Origin: Bosea vestrisii
Lineage (GTDB): Bacteria > Pseudomonadota > Alphaproteobacteria > Rhizobiales > Beijerinckiaceae
Direction: 5' to 3'
DNA length: 64,000 nucleotides
Assembly: GCF_030144325.1 (NCBI RefSeq)
Contig: NZ_CP126307.1
Span: 992,001 to 1,056,000 of the forward strand
Within the stretch, counting starts at the first letter, position 1, and each line of letters opens with the position of its first letter. The notes beneath the pieces were generated by a model, which saw nothing but the letters and a program-made list of their open reading frames with translations, did not search any database and was not told the DNA's origin. Made by a program: the position numbers and the translations under genes. Positions 8,874 through 18,512 of this stretch are shown here, piece by piece.

Positions 8874-11525
8874 ATGAGCGGCGTCAACGAGATCAGGTCG
8901 ACCTTCCTCGACTACTTCAAGAAGAACGGCCACGAGGTGGTGCCGTCGAGCCCGCTCGTGCCGCGCAACGATCCGACGCTGATGTTCGCCAATTCCGGCA
9001 TGGTGCAGTTCAAGAACGTCTTCACCGGCCAGGAGAAGCGGCCCTATTCGCGCGCCACCACGGCGCAGAAATGCGTGCGCGCCGGTGGCAAGCACAACGA
9101 TCTCGACAATGTCGGCTACACCGCGCGCCATCACACCTTCTTCGAGATGCTGGGGAACTTCTCCTTCGGCGACTATTTCAAGGAACAGGCGATCACCCAT
9201 GCCTGGACCCTGGTCACCCGCGAGTTCGGCCTGCCCAAGGAGAAACTGACGGTCACCGTCTACTCCGAGGACGACGAGGCGCATGCGCTCTGGAAGAAGA
9301 TCGCCGGCCTGCCGGATTCGCGCATCATCCGGATCGCGACCTCCGACAATTTCTGGCGCATGGGCGACATCGGCCCGTGCGGCCCCTGCTCCGAGATCTT
9401 CTACGATCATGGCGACCATATCCCCGGTGGGCCTCCGGGCTCGCCCGACGAGGATGGCGACCGCTTCATCGAGATCTGGAATCTCGTGTTCATGCAGTAC
9501 GAAGAGGCTGCGGGTGGCATCAGGACCAACCTGCCCCGGCCCTCGATCGACACCGGCATGGGCCTCGAGCGCGTCGCCGCCGTGCTCCAGGGCACGCATG
9601 ACAATTACGGCATCGACCTGTTCGCGACGCTGATCCGTACCATCGCCGACCTCACCTCAGTGTCCTCTGAGGGGCCGATGAGTGCGAGCCACCGCGTCAT
9701 CGCCGACCATCTGCGCTGCTCCGCCTTCCTGATCGCCGACGGCGTGCTGCCCTCGAATGAAGGCCGCGGCTATGTGCTGCGCCGGATCATGCGCCGCGGC
9801 ATGCGTCATGCGCAGTTGCTCGGCGCCAAGGACCCGTTGATGCACAAGCTGGTGCCGGCGCTGGTGCGCGAAATGGGCCAGGCCTATCCTGAGCTGATCC
9901 GGGCCGAGGCACTGATCAGCGAGACGCTGAAGCTTGAGGAGAGCCGCTTCCGCACCACGCTGGCGCGCGGGCTGTCCATTCTCGACCAGGAAACGCAGGC
10001 GCTGGGTTCCGGCGACAAGCTCAAGGGCGACGTCGCCTTCACCCTCTATGACACCTATGGCTTCCCGCTCGACCTGACGCAGGATGCGCTGCGCGCCCGC
10101 GGCGTCGGCGTCGACATCGAGGGCTTCGATGCGGCGATGGCGCAGCAGAAGGCCAAGGCGCGCGCCGCCTGGGCCGGCACCGGCGAGGCCGCGACCGAAA
10201 AGCTCTGGTTCCCGCTGCGCGAGCGCGTCGGCGCGACCGAATTCCTCGGCTACGATACCGAGAGCGCCGAGGGCGTGGTCACCGCTTTGGTCAAGGACAA
10301 TGCCGAAGTCGAGACGCTGAAGGAAGGCGAGAGCGGTATCGTCATCCTCAACCAGACACCGTTCTATGGGGAGTCCGGCGGCCAGGTCGGCGACAGCGGC
10401 ACCCTTGTGGGCAATGGCTTCAAGGCCGAGGTGACCGACGTCCAGAAGAAGCTCGGCGATGTCTTCGCCCATCAGGTCAAGGTCGTCTCCGGCGAGATCG
10501 GGATCGGCAAGCCGGCCGAGCTGACGGTCGACCATGGCCGGCGCGGCGGCATCCGCGCCAACCATTCGGCCACCCATCTGCTGCATGAGGCGCTGCGGCG
10601 CGTGCTCGGCGACCATGTCGCGCAGAAGGGTTCACTGGTGCAGCCCGAGCGCCTGCGCTTCGATTTCAGCCACCCCAAGCCGATCAGCCGCGAGGAGTTG
10701 GCTAAGGTCGAGGAGATCGCAAACCGCCTGGTGCTGCAGAACGAGCCGGTCGTCACCAAGCTGATGTCTGTCGATGACGCGATCGCTTCGGGCGCACGGG
10801 CACTGTTCGGCGAAAAATACGGCGACGAGGTCCGTGTCGTCTCGATGGGCACGGATCGCGATGCCGATACGCAGAAGACCTTCTCGGTCGAACTCTGCGG
10901 CGGCACCCATGCCAGCCGGACCGGTGACATCGGGCTCGTCTCGGTCCTGTCCGAGGCCGGCGTCGCCGCCGGCGTGCGCCGCCTCGAGGCGCTCACCGGC
11001 GAGGCGGCACGCCGTCATCTGCGCGAGGAGAGCGTTGCGCTCGACGAGATGGCCGGTGTGCTGAAGGCGCCGATTGCCGAATTGCCGGCGCGCGTCGCAA
11101 CGCTGGTCGAAGAGCGCCGCAAGCTCGAGCGTGAGCTGAGCGAGGCCCGCAAGAAGCTCGCCATGGGTGGCGGCGGCGAGGCGAGCGACCCGATCCGCGA
11201 GGTCGCCGGCGCCAAGCTCCTGGCGCGCGCCGTCACCGGCGTCGAGATGAAGGACCTGAAGAGCCTGGTCGATGAGGCCAAGACCCGCGTCGGCTCCGGC
11301 GTCGTCGCCATCGTCGGCGTCGCCGAGGACGGCAAGGCCGGCGTCGTCGTCGGCGTCACGCCCGACCTGACCGAGCGCTTCGATGCGGTCGCGCTGGTGC
11401 GCGCCGCCTCCGAGCGCCTCGGCGGCAAGGGTGGCGGCGGCCGCCGCGACATGGCCCAGGCCGGCGGGCCGGACGGCGCCCAGGCGCAGGCGGCGCTCGA
11501 TGCCATCGCCGACGCGATGGGCTGA
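8874..11525 (+). CDS. alaS: Alanyl-tRNA synthetase
   Basis: An 883-residue class II synthetase that charges tRNA-Ala, full length. The N-terminal catalytic domain shows FLDYFKKNGHEVVPSSPLVP, FANSGMVQFKNVFTG and TARHHTFFEMLGNFSFGDY. The editing domain has HSATHLLHEALRRVL (zinc-binding HxxxH) and CGGTHASRTGDIG. The C-terminal C-Ala domain with a coiled coil runs to the end (GRRDMAQAGG). The frame is open from 8853, but MSGVNEIRSTFLDYF at 8874 matches the usual N-terminus, so that start is preferred. The recA-alaS order is common in alphaproteobacteria. Confidence 0.97.
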   Translation: MSGVNEIRSTFLDYFKKNGHEVVPSSPLVPRNDPTLMFANSGMVQFKNVFTGQEKRPYSRATTAQKCVRAGGKHNDLDNVGYTARHHTFFEMLGNFSFGDYFKEQAITHAWTLVTREFGLPKEKLTVTVYSEDDEAHALWKKIAGLPDSRIIRIATSDNFWRMGDIGPCGPCSEIFYDHGDHIPGGPPGSPDEDGDRFIEIWNLVFMQYEEAAGGIRTNLPRPSIDTGMGLERVAAVLQGTHDNYGIDLFATLIRTIADLTSVSSEGPMSASHRVIADHLRCSAFLIADGVLPSNEGRGYVLRRIMRRGMRHAQLLGAKDPLMHKLVPALVREMGQAYPELIRAEALISETLKLEESRFRTTLARGLSILDQETQALGSGDKLKGDVAFTLYDTYGFPLDLTQDALRARGVGVDIEGFDAAMAQQKAKARAAWAGTGEAATEKLWFPLRERVGATEFLGYDTESAEGVVTALVKDNAEVETLKEGESGIVILNQTPFYGESGGQVGDSGTLVGNGFKAEVTDVQKKLGDVFAHQVKVVSGEIGIGKPAELTVDHGRRGGIRANHSATHLLHEALRRVLGDHVAQKGSLVQPERLRFDFSHPKPISREELAKVEEIANRLVLQNEPVVTKLMSVDDAIASGARALFGEKYGDEVRVVSMGTDRDADTQKTFSVELCGGTHASRTGDIGLVSVLSEAGVAAGVRRLEALTGEAARRHLREESVALDEMAGVLKAPIAELPARVATLVEERRKLERELSEARKKLAMGGGGEASDPIREVAGAKLLARAVTGVEMKDLKSLVDEAKTRVGSGVVAIVGVAEDGKAGVVVGVTPDLTERFDAVALVRAASERLGGKGGGGRRDMAQAGGPDGAQAQAALDAIADAMG

Positions 11526-11562
11526 GAGCGAGGGACATTGCAGATGGCCCTTGCTCTTCAAC

Positions 11563-11646
11563 ATGCGGATGTCTCAAGCCGAAGGCTGCATGTGAGACAT
11601 CCGCATTGGACCAACGGCCTGACGCGTCAGCGTCACTGGCCGTTGG
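11563..11646. repeat. Two consecutive perfect hairpins between alaS and the K+ channel gene
   Basis: The first inverted repeat has 14-base arms, ATGCGGATGTCTCA (11563-11576) and its complement (11593-11606). Five bases on, a second has 9-base arms, CCAACGGCC (11611-11619) and GGCCGTTGG (11638-11646), whose loop holds the palindrome TGACGCGTCA. No T-tract follows either, so a simple intrinsic terminator is not obvious. They may act as an alaS 3' end, a leader structure for the channel gene, or protein-binding sites. Confidence 0.75.
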
Positions 11647-11658
11647 CGTGAGAATGTC

Positions 11659-12816
11659 ATGACGCCCGCCCCGCAGCCTGGCACGAGCTGGCGGCGGCGG
11701 GCGCATCTGATCATCGACCGCGGCGCCGGCGACGATCTTTCGGCCAGGCTCGTCCATGGCACCCTGGTCGCGCTGATCATCATCAACATCGCGGCGCTCG
11801 TACTGGAATCGGTCCCGAGCCTCGCTAACGCCCACGGGCGGCTGTTCTACTGGATCGAGCTCGTCTCAGCCGCGCTGTTCACGCTCGAATATGCGGTCCG
11901 GCTCTGGGTCGCGCCGGAGCATGCGCGCTATCGCGACCTGAGCGACGGAGCGGCGCGGCGCATCTATGCGCTCTCGCCGCCGGCACTGCTCGACTTCCTC
12001 GCGACCGTGCCGCTCTACAGCGCCCTGCTCGGCTATGGCGATCTCAAGATCCTGCTGCTCTTTCGCCTGCTGCGTTTCTTCAAGCTCGGCCGCTATTCCC
12101 CCGGCATGGCCTCGCTTGACGCCGCGCTCACGGCCGAACGCAAGGCGCTCGTCGCCTGCATCGTCATTCTGATCGGCGTCATGCTGCTCTCCGCCACGGC
12201 GATGCATTTCGTCGAGCACGACGTCCAGCCGGAGAAGTTCGGCACCATCCCCGACGCGATGTGGTGGGCGATCGTGACGCTGACCACGGTCGGCTACGGC
12301 GACGCCTTCCCGATCAGCCCGCTCGGCAAGCTCGTCGCTTCGCTGACCGCGGTGATGGGCCTCGTCATGCTGGCGCTGCCGGTCGGCATCATCGCCACCG
12401 CTTTCGCCCAGGAAATCCACCGCCGCGAATTCGTCGTCACCTGGAGCATGCTGGCGCGCGTGCCACTGTTCAGCGGGCTCAACGCTGCCGAAATCGCCGA
12501 GATCATGCATGCGCTGCGCGCCCAGACCGTGCGCGGCGGTGGCATCGTGCTGCGCCCGCACGAGCCGGCCCACTCGCTTTATTTCGTCGCCAGCGGCGAG
12601 GTCGAGATCATCGCGGCCGATGGCAGCCGTCAGCTCGACGAAGGCTGCTATTTCGGCGAGCTCAGTCTCACCGAGCTCGCGGTCGCCGAAGGCGGGATCG
12701 CAGTGCGCGCCACCGTCGCGACCAAGCTCCTTGTCCTTGATCCTGCCGATTTTCGCCTGCTCATGCTGCGCCACCCGGAACTGGCCGCCCATCTCCACCG
12801 ACTCGCAGCAGCATGA
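11659..12816 (+). CDS. Potassium channel with C-terminal cyclic-nucleotide-binding domain
   Basis: A 385-residue inner-membrane channel of the bacterial CNG type (MlotiK1-like), with six membrane segments. The selectivity filter is TTVGYGD at residues 209-215, followed by the S6 helix. The CNBD covers about residues 270-380, with the phosphate-binding cassette YFGELSLTEL and a following VRATV Arg that would contact the cyclic nucleotide phosphate. The S4-like segment FRLLRFFKLGRYSPG has few positive charges, so voltage sensing is probably weak, as in MlotiK1. Its stop overlaps the ATG of the next gene (ATGA). Confidence 0.9.
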   Translation: MTPAPQPGTSWRRRAHLIIDRGAGDDLSARLVHGTLVALIIINIAALVLESVPSLANAHGRLFYWIELVSAALFTLEYAVRLWVAPEHARYRDLSDGAARRIYALSPPALLDFLATVPLYSALLGYGDLKILLLFRLLRFFKLGRYSPGMASLDAALTAERKALVACIVILIGVMLLSATAMHFVEHDVQPEKFGTIPDAMWWAIVTLTTVGYGDAFPISPLGKLVASLTAVMGLVMLALPVGIIATAFAQEIHRREFVVTWSMLARVPLFSGLNAAEIAEIMHALRAQTVRGGGIVLRPHEPAHSLYFVASGEVEIIAADGSRQLDEGCYFGELSLTELAVAEGGIAVRATVATKLLVLDPADFRLLMLRHPELAAHLHRLAAA

Positions 12817-13442
12817 TGCCGACCCGCCGTATGACCCTTGGCCTGCTCCTCTGCGCAGGCAGCCCCGCGCTAGCCCAGCAGGCGCGCCCGCAGCGCCCGC
12901 CGCAGGGGCCGAGCCTGTCGGCGCCGCGCACGTTGATGGCCGGCGCCATGGCGGCCGCCTTCGTCAGCCGCGCCCCGGCCAATGCCCGTCTCGCCATCGC
13001 CAGGCCCACCGACCCCGCGGAATCAGCCATCGTCGCCGCGCCGCTGGGCCAGGTCTCGGTCCTGTCGCTGCCCGCCCCGGGCGAGGTCGGCACCTTCGAA
13101 CTGCGCCTGCTCGGCGAAAGCGATGGCAAGCCCGTCATCCTGCTGCACCAGCCGCTGGTGACGACGACGCCGAGCGCGACACTCGCCGCTCCCGCTCGTC
13201 TCTCCCGTGGCAATCCCCTGCCGGTGCGCGGCATCGGCCCCAATGGCGACCGCGATCGCGTCGTTCTCACCAAGCCCGACGCGCCGCCCGAAGCCCAGGG
13301 GCCGAATTTCTTCCCGGCCGAGAATGTCGAGAACACGCTGGAAGCACCGGACGAACCCGGCACGTACGAGTTACGCTATGTGATGGACGCACCGCTGACG
13401 GGCCCGCGCGTGCTGGCCCGGCGGGAAGTGATAGTGGAATGA
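12813..13442 (+). CDS. Secreted protein with two Ig-like-sized repeats, unknown
   Basis: A 209-residue protein with an N-terminal signal peptide (RRMTLGLLLCAGSPALAQQ), so it is probably periplasmic. After a Pro/Gln-rich linker there are two related strands-rich units, ending GEVGTFELRLLGES and EPGTYELRYVMDA. The latter motif is familiar from accessory beta domains of some alphaproteobacterial VWA-type proteins, but no VWA domain is present. Translationally coupled to the channel gene by a 4-base overlap, so both may be made together. No function is assigned. Confidence 0.65.
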   Translation: MMPTRRMTLGLLLCAGSPALAQQARPQRPPQGPSLSAPRTLMAGAMAAAFVSRAPANARLAIARPTDPAESAIVAAPLGQVSVLSLPAPGEVGTFELRLLGESDGKPVILLHQPLVTTTPSATLAAPARLSRGNPLPVRGIGPNGDRDRVVLTKPDAPPEAQGPNFFPAENVENTLEAPDEPGTYELRYVMDAPLTGPRVLARREVIVE

Positions 13443-13458
13443 CCACCCCATATGTCGT

Positions 13459-13540
13459 CATTCCGGGGCGAGCAGTGCGCCCTTTCGCCGAAGCTCGGTG
13501 TTCATGGATTCCGGACTCTTCGCTGCGCGAAGCCCCGGAA
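13459..13540. repeat. REP-like intergenic palindrome (copy 1)
   Basis: An intergenic element with CATTCCGGGG at its left end and an imperfect hairpin at 13509-13540 (TTCCGGACTCTTCGC-TGC-GCGAAGCCCCGGAA). The same design (ATTCCGGG...CCCGGAAT arms around a GC-rich tip) recurs at 36303-36441. Such short palindromes are dispersed in many Hyphomicrobiales genomes. Confidence 0.65.
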
Positions 13541-13573
13541 AGACGGAACGGTTTCGAGCAAGACCAGCACGCG

Positions 13574-14031
13574 CTAGTCATGGTCCGGATACTGGCGCGA
13601 GCGATAGGCCGACAACTCCTCGGCCGGGATATCGTCCTCGGTCCGCGTACCCCGGAGCCGGCAGAGCGCGTCGAACCAGGCGCCCTGCCCTCGACGCCAT
13701 AAGCATGGGTCGGAGCAAAGGCGGTAGTGTCGTCGAGGCTGCCGACTGCGAGCGAGAGCGTGCCCATGCCGGGATAACTGAAGCTCAGCGGCGTGCCGCA
13801 CTCACGACAGAAGCCGCGCTCGGCGACCTCCGATGAGCGGAAGACGGACGGCGTTCCGCGCGTCCAAACGACATCGGCGATGCGCGAAGAGGCGAAGGCG
13901 CCGAAATAATTGCCCACCGCCTTCTGGCACATCCGGCAGAAGCAGACCGAGATCTTGTGGGGCGGCTTCAGCAGGCGGTAACGCACCGCGCCGCATTGGC
14001 AGCCGCCGGTGAGAGTCATCGTCTCGCTCAT
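13574..14031 (-). pseudogene. GFA (CENP-V/glutathione-dependent formaldehyde-activating) family protein, frameshifted
   Basis: A zinc-binding GFA-domain protein of about 152 codons, read in two frames. The 5' part (ATG 14031, MSETMTLTGGCQCGAVRY) carries the Cys clusters CQC, CFCRMC and CREC that bind zinc in this family, and runs to HAYGVEGR. The expected C-terminus (WFDALCRLRGT to SRQYPDHD) is in another frame starting at W codon 13676-13678 and stops at 13574. One base is missing within CCCTGCCC (about 13679-13686). If uncorrected, the original frame continues with unrelated residues to 13267. It may be a true frameshift or a sequence error. Confidence 0.75.
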
Positions 14032-14226
14032 CTCAGCTCCAGACCAATAGTTGCCATCGAGTCCACCAGGCAGACCTAGGCAAATCTGCCACAGTTTATC
14101 GATTTGGCGAGTTGTGAATGGCCGTTCATTGCCTCCCGCCTGCGCCCGCCTAAGCCTGCGTCCACGATTGGGCTGGGCACTCTCATGATATCCGTCATCA
14201 CTCCTGCGAACAGCGGACCATCTCGT

Positions 14227-17200
14227 ATGCGACTCGCCTCGCGCCTGCTCGCAGGCACGGCACTCGTGCTCTTCCTGTCCGCTGGCCAGGCGCTCGCAAA
14301 TGGCGGCCGCGGCGGCGACCGAAGCAGCGTGGAACCTGGCTCCGGTGGCGCGGGCGGCGTCGACAACCCGACGGGTGCCGGTGGTGCGGGCGTCAGGGGT
14401 CAAATAATGCCAGGAGGCAACGCGGGCGGTGGCGGCGGTGGCGCCGGCGCTGCCACCGGCGGAGCTGGCGGGCTAGCCGGTAACGGCAACCCCAGCGAGG
14501 GCCGAGGCGGCGATGGCGGCGTGCATGGAATCGTCGGTGTTGGCTTGCCGGCCGGAACCAGCACCGGCAGCGATGGCGGCAACGGCACCTCCGGCTACAT
14601 CTTCTCCGGCGGTGGCGGCGGCGCCGGCGGCTATGGCGCTGTGGTCACGGGCGCGGGTACCACGGGGACGATTTCCAACACCGACACCGTCACCGGCGGC
14701 AATGGCGGCCATGGCGGTGGCACCTTTCATGGTTTCGGCGGCTATGGCGGCTCCGGCGGCACCGGTCTGCTCTTCACCGATGGCAGCGCGGCGCAAACCC
14801 TGACCATCGACGGCACGATCCAGGGCGGCAAGGGCGGAAACGGCGGCTCGCATGTCGCGGACGCGGGCGGAGCCGGTGCCGGCGGCGTCGGCGGCGCTGG
14901 CCTGGTCTTCACCAATGGCGGCGCGACCACGACGCTGACCGTTAATGGTACGATCCGTGGTGGCGATGGCGGGCGCGGCGGCTCGAATTTGCCGACTTCC
15001 TATTGTTGTACCCCTGCCCCCGGCGCGGAATCCATGGGCGTCGGCGCTGCCGGCGGCGCGGCCATCGTCGGCGCCGACCTGATCATCACCAATAACGGCA
15101 CGATCGAGGGCGGCCTCTCGGGCGACGGCACGGCACGCGCCGCGGCGCTCCATTTCACCGGCGGCAACAATCGACTGACTATCGGCAACGCCTCGGCGAC
15201 GATCAATGGCGGCATCGTCATCGACACCGGCACGCTGACCTTCGACCAGACGATCGCTGCGACGATCAGCAGCGTGGTCAGTGGCGCCGGCAACGTGGTC
15301 AAGGAGGGCGCGGGCACGCTGACCTTGGCCGGCGAAAACACCTATACCGGCGGGACGACGATCTCGGGCGGGGCGATCAGCATCAGCGCCGAGGGCAATC
15401 TCGGCGCGACCTCCGGCACGCTGACGCTGGACGGCGGCATGCTGCAGGTGACCGGCACGACGCTGACCGGGCTGACGCGCAACATCGTCCTCGGCAGCAA
15501 TGGCGGCGGCTTCGATATTGCCGACGCCGGCAATACCTTCACGGTGACGCAATCCTTCTCCGGCTTGGGCGGATTCACCAAGGCCGGCGCGGGCATCCTC
15601 GTCCTGACCGGCGCCAACACCTATACCGGCGTGACGACGGTCTCTAACGGCGTCCTGCGGGCCGGACAGGCAGGCGCCTTCTCGGCAGGCTCCACGGTCA
15701 CGATCATGTCGGGCGCAACGCTCGACCTCGCCGGCTTCGACCAGACGATCGGCTCGCTCGCCGGGGCCGGCGCAGTCACGCTCGGCGCCGGCACGCTGAC
15801 CGCGGGCGGCAACAATGCCTCGACCACGTTTTTGGGCACGATCTCGGGCACGGGCGGCCTGACCAAGACCGGCACGGGCATACTTACCCTGTCGGGCACG
15901 AGCACCTATTCGGGCGCAACGACGGTATCGGCCGGGACGCTCTACATCAACGGCTCCGGCGCGATGTCGGCGGCGTCTGACTATACGATCGCGATCGGCG
16001 GACTCCTCAATATCAACGATACGCTCGGCACGGTCACCGCCGGCTCGATCGCTGGCGCCGGCCAGATCCGGATCGAGGCCGACTCGACGCTCGAGACCGG
16101 CGCGACCAACGCCTCGACCACCTTCACCGGCATGATCTACGATGCTGGCAGCATCAGGAAGGTCGGCACGGGCACGCTGACGCTGACGCAGGAAAACACT
16201 TATTCCGGCGGCACGACGATCGCGGGCGGCGCGATCAGTATCTCCAAGGATAGCAATCTCGGCAGCACCTCGGGGGCGCTGACGCTGGATGGCGGCGTGC
16301 TGCAGGTGACCGGGACGACGCTGAACGGGCTGACCCGCAACATCATCCTCGGCAGCAATGGCGGCGGCTTCGATATCGTCGAGGCCGGCAACAGCTTCAT
16401 CGTGAACCAGTCCCTCACGGGCGCGGGCTCGCTGTCGAAAACCGGCGCCGGCACATTGGTGCTGAAGGGCGCCAGCAGCTATTCCGGTACGACCACGGTG
16501 TCCGAGGGAACGCTGCGTGCCGGCGCCGCCAATGCGTTCTCGAGCAATTCGACCTTCACGGTCGCGAGCGGCACGACACTCGACCTCGCCAACCTCAATC
16601 AGAGCATCGGCTCGCTCGCCGGCGCCGGCACGGTCACGCTGGGCAGCGGCACGCTGACGGCGGGCGCGAACAACAGTTCGACCAGCTTCTCCGGCACGAT
16701 CAGCGGCACAGGCGGCCTGACCAAGGCGGGCACCGGCACGCTGACCCTGTCTGGCACGAACACCTACTCCGGTTCGACCAGGGTCTCCGGCGGCAAGCTG
16801 GTGGTCAACGGCTCGCTCGCCAGCAGCGTGGCGCTCAATGGCGGTTCGCTCGGCGGTTCCGGCACGATCGGCGGGATGAGCGTCGCGAGCGGCGGCACGG
16901 TTGCGCCCGGCAATTCGATCGGGACGCTCACCATCAACGGCAATGTCGCCTTCGCGAGCGGCTCGACCTATCAGGTCGAGATCAACGCCGCTGGCCAGAG
17001 CGACAAGATCGTGGCGTCCGGGATCGCAACGCTTTCGGGCGGCACGGTCCAGGTCCTGGCCGAGACTGGCAACTACGCGGCGAGTACGAACTACACCATT
17101 CTGACCGCTTCCGGCGGCGTCACTGGCCGGTTCAGTAACGTGACCTCGAACCTCGTCTTCCTGACGCCGTCGCTGGCTTATGGCAGCAACAACGTCGTCC

Positions 17201-18381
17201 TGAGCATGAGTCGGACGGCCACGACCTTCCCTGAGGTTGCGGGGACCCGCAATCAGGCCTCGATCGGGTATGCGGCTGAGCGTCTCGGCGTCGGCAATCC
17301 GATTTACGACACGCTGCTCTCGGGCACCGCGGCCGAGGCTCGCGCGGGCTTCGACCTGCTCTCCGGCGAGGCGCATGCGCAGGCCGTTTCCGTGATGATC
17401 GACGAGAGCCGGCTGGTGCGTGAGACCATCCTCAACCGCCTGCGCGGGCCGCTGCTGACCCAGCCCGGCGGCCAGGTTGCAGCGGCCTTCAGTGCCGACC
17501 TGCCTGGCCGCAAGGGCGCGGTCGCCATGCCCGCCCCGGCCCCGCAGCCGCGCTACGCCCTCTGGGGCGAGGCTTTCGGCGGCGCCGGCAACACCAATGC
17601 CGACGGCAACGCCGCGGGCCTCAGCCGCCGCAGCGGCGGTGCGCTGCTCGGGGCTGACCTGCTGCTCTACGACAATCCCGGCTCGTCGCTGCGGGTCGGT
17701 GTCGCCGGCGGCTACAGCCAGTCGCGCTTCGATCTCGACGCGCGACGCTCCTCCGGCAAGCTCGATAGCGGCCATGCGGCGCTCTACGCCGGCGCCCGCT
17801 TCGGCAACCTAAGGCTCGATGCCGGCCTGGCCTATTCCTGGTCCGAGAGCGACATCCGCCGTCAGGTCGCGATCCGCGGCTTTGGCGACAGCTTGCGCCT
17901 GCAGCGTCCGGGCGCGGTGGCGCAAGGCTTCACCGAGCTCGGCTACGGCTTTGCCTTCAGCGGTTTTGCGCTCGAACCGTTCGCGCAACTGGCGCTGGTC
18001 CGCGTCAGCACCGATGCTGGCACCGAGCAGGGCGCCGCCGCGGCGCTGCGGGTGCTGTCTTCCGAGCAGACGCTCGGCTTCAGCACGCTCGGCCTGCGCG
18101 CCGAGGCCCAGCTCGGCGCAGCCCCGCTGTTCGCCCGCGCCATGCTCGGCTGGCGCCACGGCTTCGGCGAGCTCACCCCGCAGGCCAAGACCGCCTTCGC
18201 GCTCGGCACCACGCCGGCGCAAGTCTTCGCCGCTCCGATCGACCGCGAGGCGCTCGTCGCCGAGGCCGGCCTCGACTGGCGCATCTCATCCGCCACCGCG
18301 CTCGGCCTGACCTACTCCGCCGCCATCGGCGAACGCGCCAGGGACCACGCCCTCAAGGGCAGGGTCGAGATGAAGTTCTGA
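14227..18381 (+). CDS. Autotransporter with Gly-rich N-terminus and beta-strand repeats
   Basis: A 1384-residue type V secretion protein. The signal peptide is MRLASRLLAGTALVLFLSAGQALA. The first 300 or so residues are extremely Gly-rich (GGxGG repeats), and the middle consists of autotransporter-associated beta-helix repeats of the kind LTKTGTGTLTLSGTNTYSG. From about residue 1106 (RYALWGEAFGG) there is a typical autotransporter beta-barrel ending in the terminal Phe of GRVEMKF, the usual signal for BAM-mediated insertion. A 286-residue unit is duplicated within the passenger. The open frame reaches back to 14104, but the ATG at 14227 starts the signal peptide. Probably a surface adhesin or biofilm factor. 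Confidence 0.9.
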   Translation: MRLASRLLAGTALVLFLSAGQALANGGRGGDRSSVEPGSGGAGGVDNPTGAGGAGVRGQIMPGGNAGGGGGGAGAATGGAGGLAGNGNPSEGRGGDGGVHGIVGVGLPAGTSTGSDGGNGTSGYIFSGGGGGAGGYGAVVTGAGTTGTISNTDTVTGGNGGHGGGTFHGFGGYGGSGGTGLLFTDGSAAQTLTIDGTIQGGKGGNGGSHVADAGGAGAGGVGGAGLVFTNGGATTTLTVNGTIRGGDGGRGGSNLPTSYCCTPAPGAESMGVGAAGGAAIVGADLIITNNGTIEGGLSGDGTARAAALHFTGGNNRLTIGNASATINGGIVIDTGTLTFDQTIAATISSVVSGAGNVVKEGAGTLTLAGENTYTGGTTISGGAISISAEGNLGATSGTLTLDGGMLQVTGTTLTGLTRNIVLGSNGGGFDIADAGNTFTVTQSFSGLGGFTKAGAGILVLTGANTYTGVTTVSNGVLRAGQAGAFSAGSTVTIMSGATLDLAGFDQTIGSLAGAGAVTLGAGTLTAGGNNASTTFLGTISGTGGLTKTGTGILTLSGTSTYSGATTVSAGTLYINGSGAMSAASDYTIAIGGLLNINDTLGTVTAGSIAGAGQIRIEADSTLETGATNASTTFTGMIYDAGSIRKVGTGTLTLTQENTYSGGTTIAGGAISISKDSNLGSTSGALTLDGGVLQVTGTTLNGLTRNIILGSNGGGFDIVEAGNSFIVNQSLTGAGSLSKTGAGTLVLKGASSYSGTTTVSEGTLRAGAANAFSSNSTFTVASGTTLDLANLNQSIGSLAGAGTVTLGSGTLTAGANNSSTSFSGTISGTGGLTKAGTGTLTLSGTNTYSGSTRVSGGKLVVNGSLASSVALNGGSLGGSGTIGGMSVASGGTVAPGNSIGTLTINGNVAFASGSTYQVEINAAGQSDKIVASGIATLSGGTVQVLAETGNYAASTNYTILTASGGVTGRFSNVTSNLVFLTPSLAYGSNNVVLSMSRTATTFPEVAGTRNQASIGYAAERLGVGNPIYDTLLSGTAAEARAGFDLLSGEAHAQAVSVMIDESRLVRETILNRLRGPLLTQPGGQVAAAFSADLPGRKGAVAMPAPAPQPRYALWGEAFGGAGNTNADGNAAGLSRRSGGALLGADLLLYDNPGSSLRVGVAGGYSQSRFDLDARRSSGKLDSGHAALYAGARFGNLRLDAGLAYSWSESDIRRQVAIRGFGDSLRLQRPGAVAQGFTELGYGFAFSGFALEPFAQLALVRVSTDAGTEQGAAAALRVLSSEQTLGFSTLGLRAEAQLGAAPLFARAMLGWRHGFGELTPQAKTAFALGTTPAQVFAAPIDREALVAEAGLDWRISSATALGLTYSAAIGERARDHALKGRVEMKF

Positions 18382-18456
18382 AAGCGGACCGGCCAAGCTC
18401 AGCTCCTCCTCCGGAGGAGAGCCTGTCGATCCAGGCGTTCGGCACCCGCTACGCAA

Positions 18457-18490
18457 CAAAAAAGCCCGGCCAGAGCGGCCGGGCTTCTCT
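18457..18490 (-). terminator. Intrinsic terminator after icd, possibly bidirectional
   Basis: A perfect 10-base-pair stem (AAGCCCGGCC at 18462, loop AGAGC, GGCCGGGCTT ending 18486) lies between the convergent autotransporter and icd genes. Read on the minus strand it is followed by TTTTTT, so it fits icd best. The plus-strand side has only TTCTCTTT, giving weaker termination of the autotransporter transcript. Confidence 0.85.
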
Positions 18491-18512
18491 TTGCGGACGA
18501 GACTGTCGCTGC

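Noticed and set aside
14473..17775. Long open frame on the minus strand opposite the autotransporter
   Set aside because: It is the mirror of a highly repetitive GC-rich gene, with no coherent domain content; the plus strand has a signal peptide, repeats and a barrel.
18382..18456. Possible small gene after the autotransporter
   Set aside because: Only a short open stretch without a ribosome site before the terminator.
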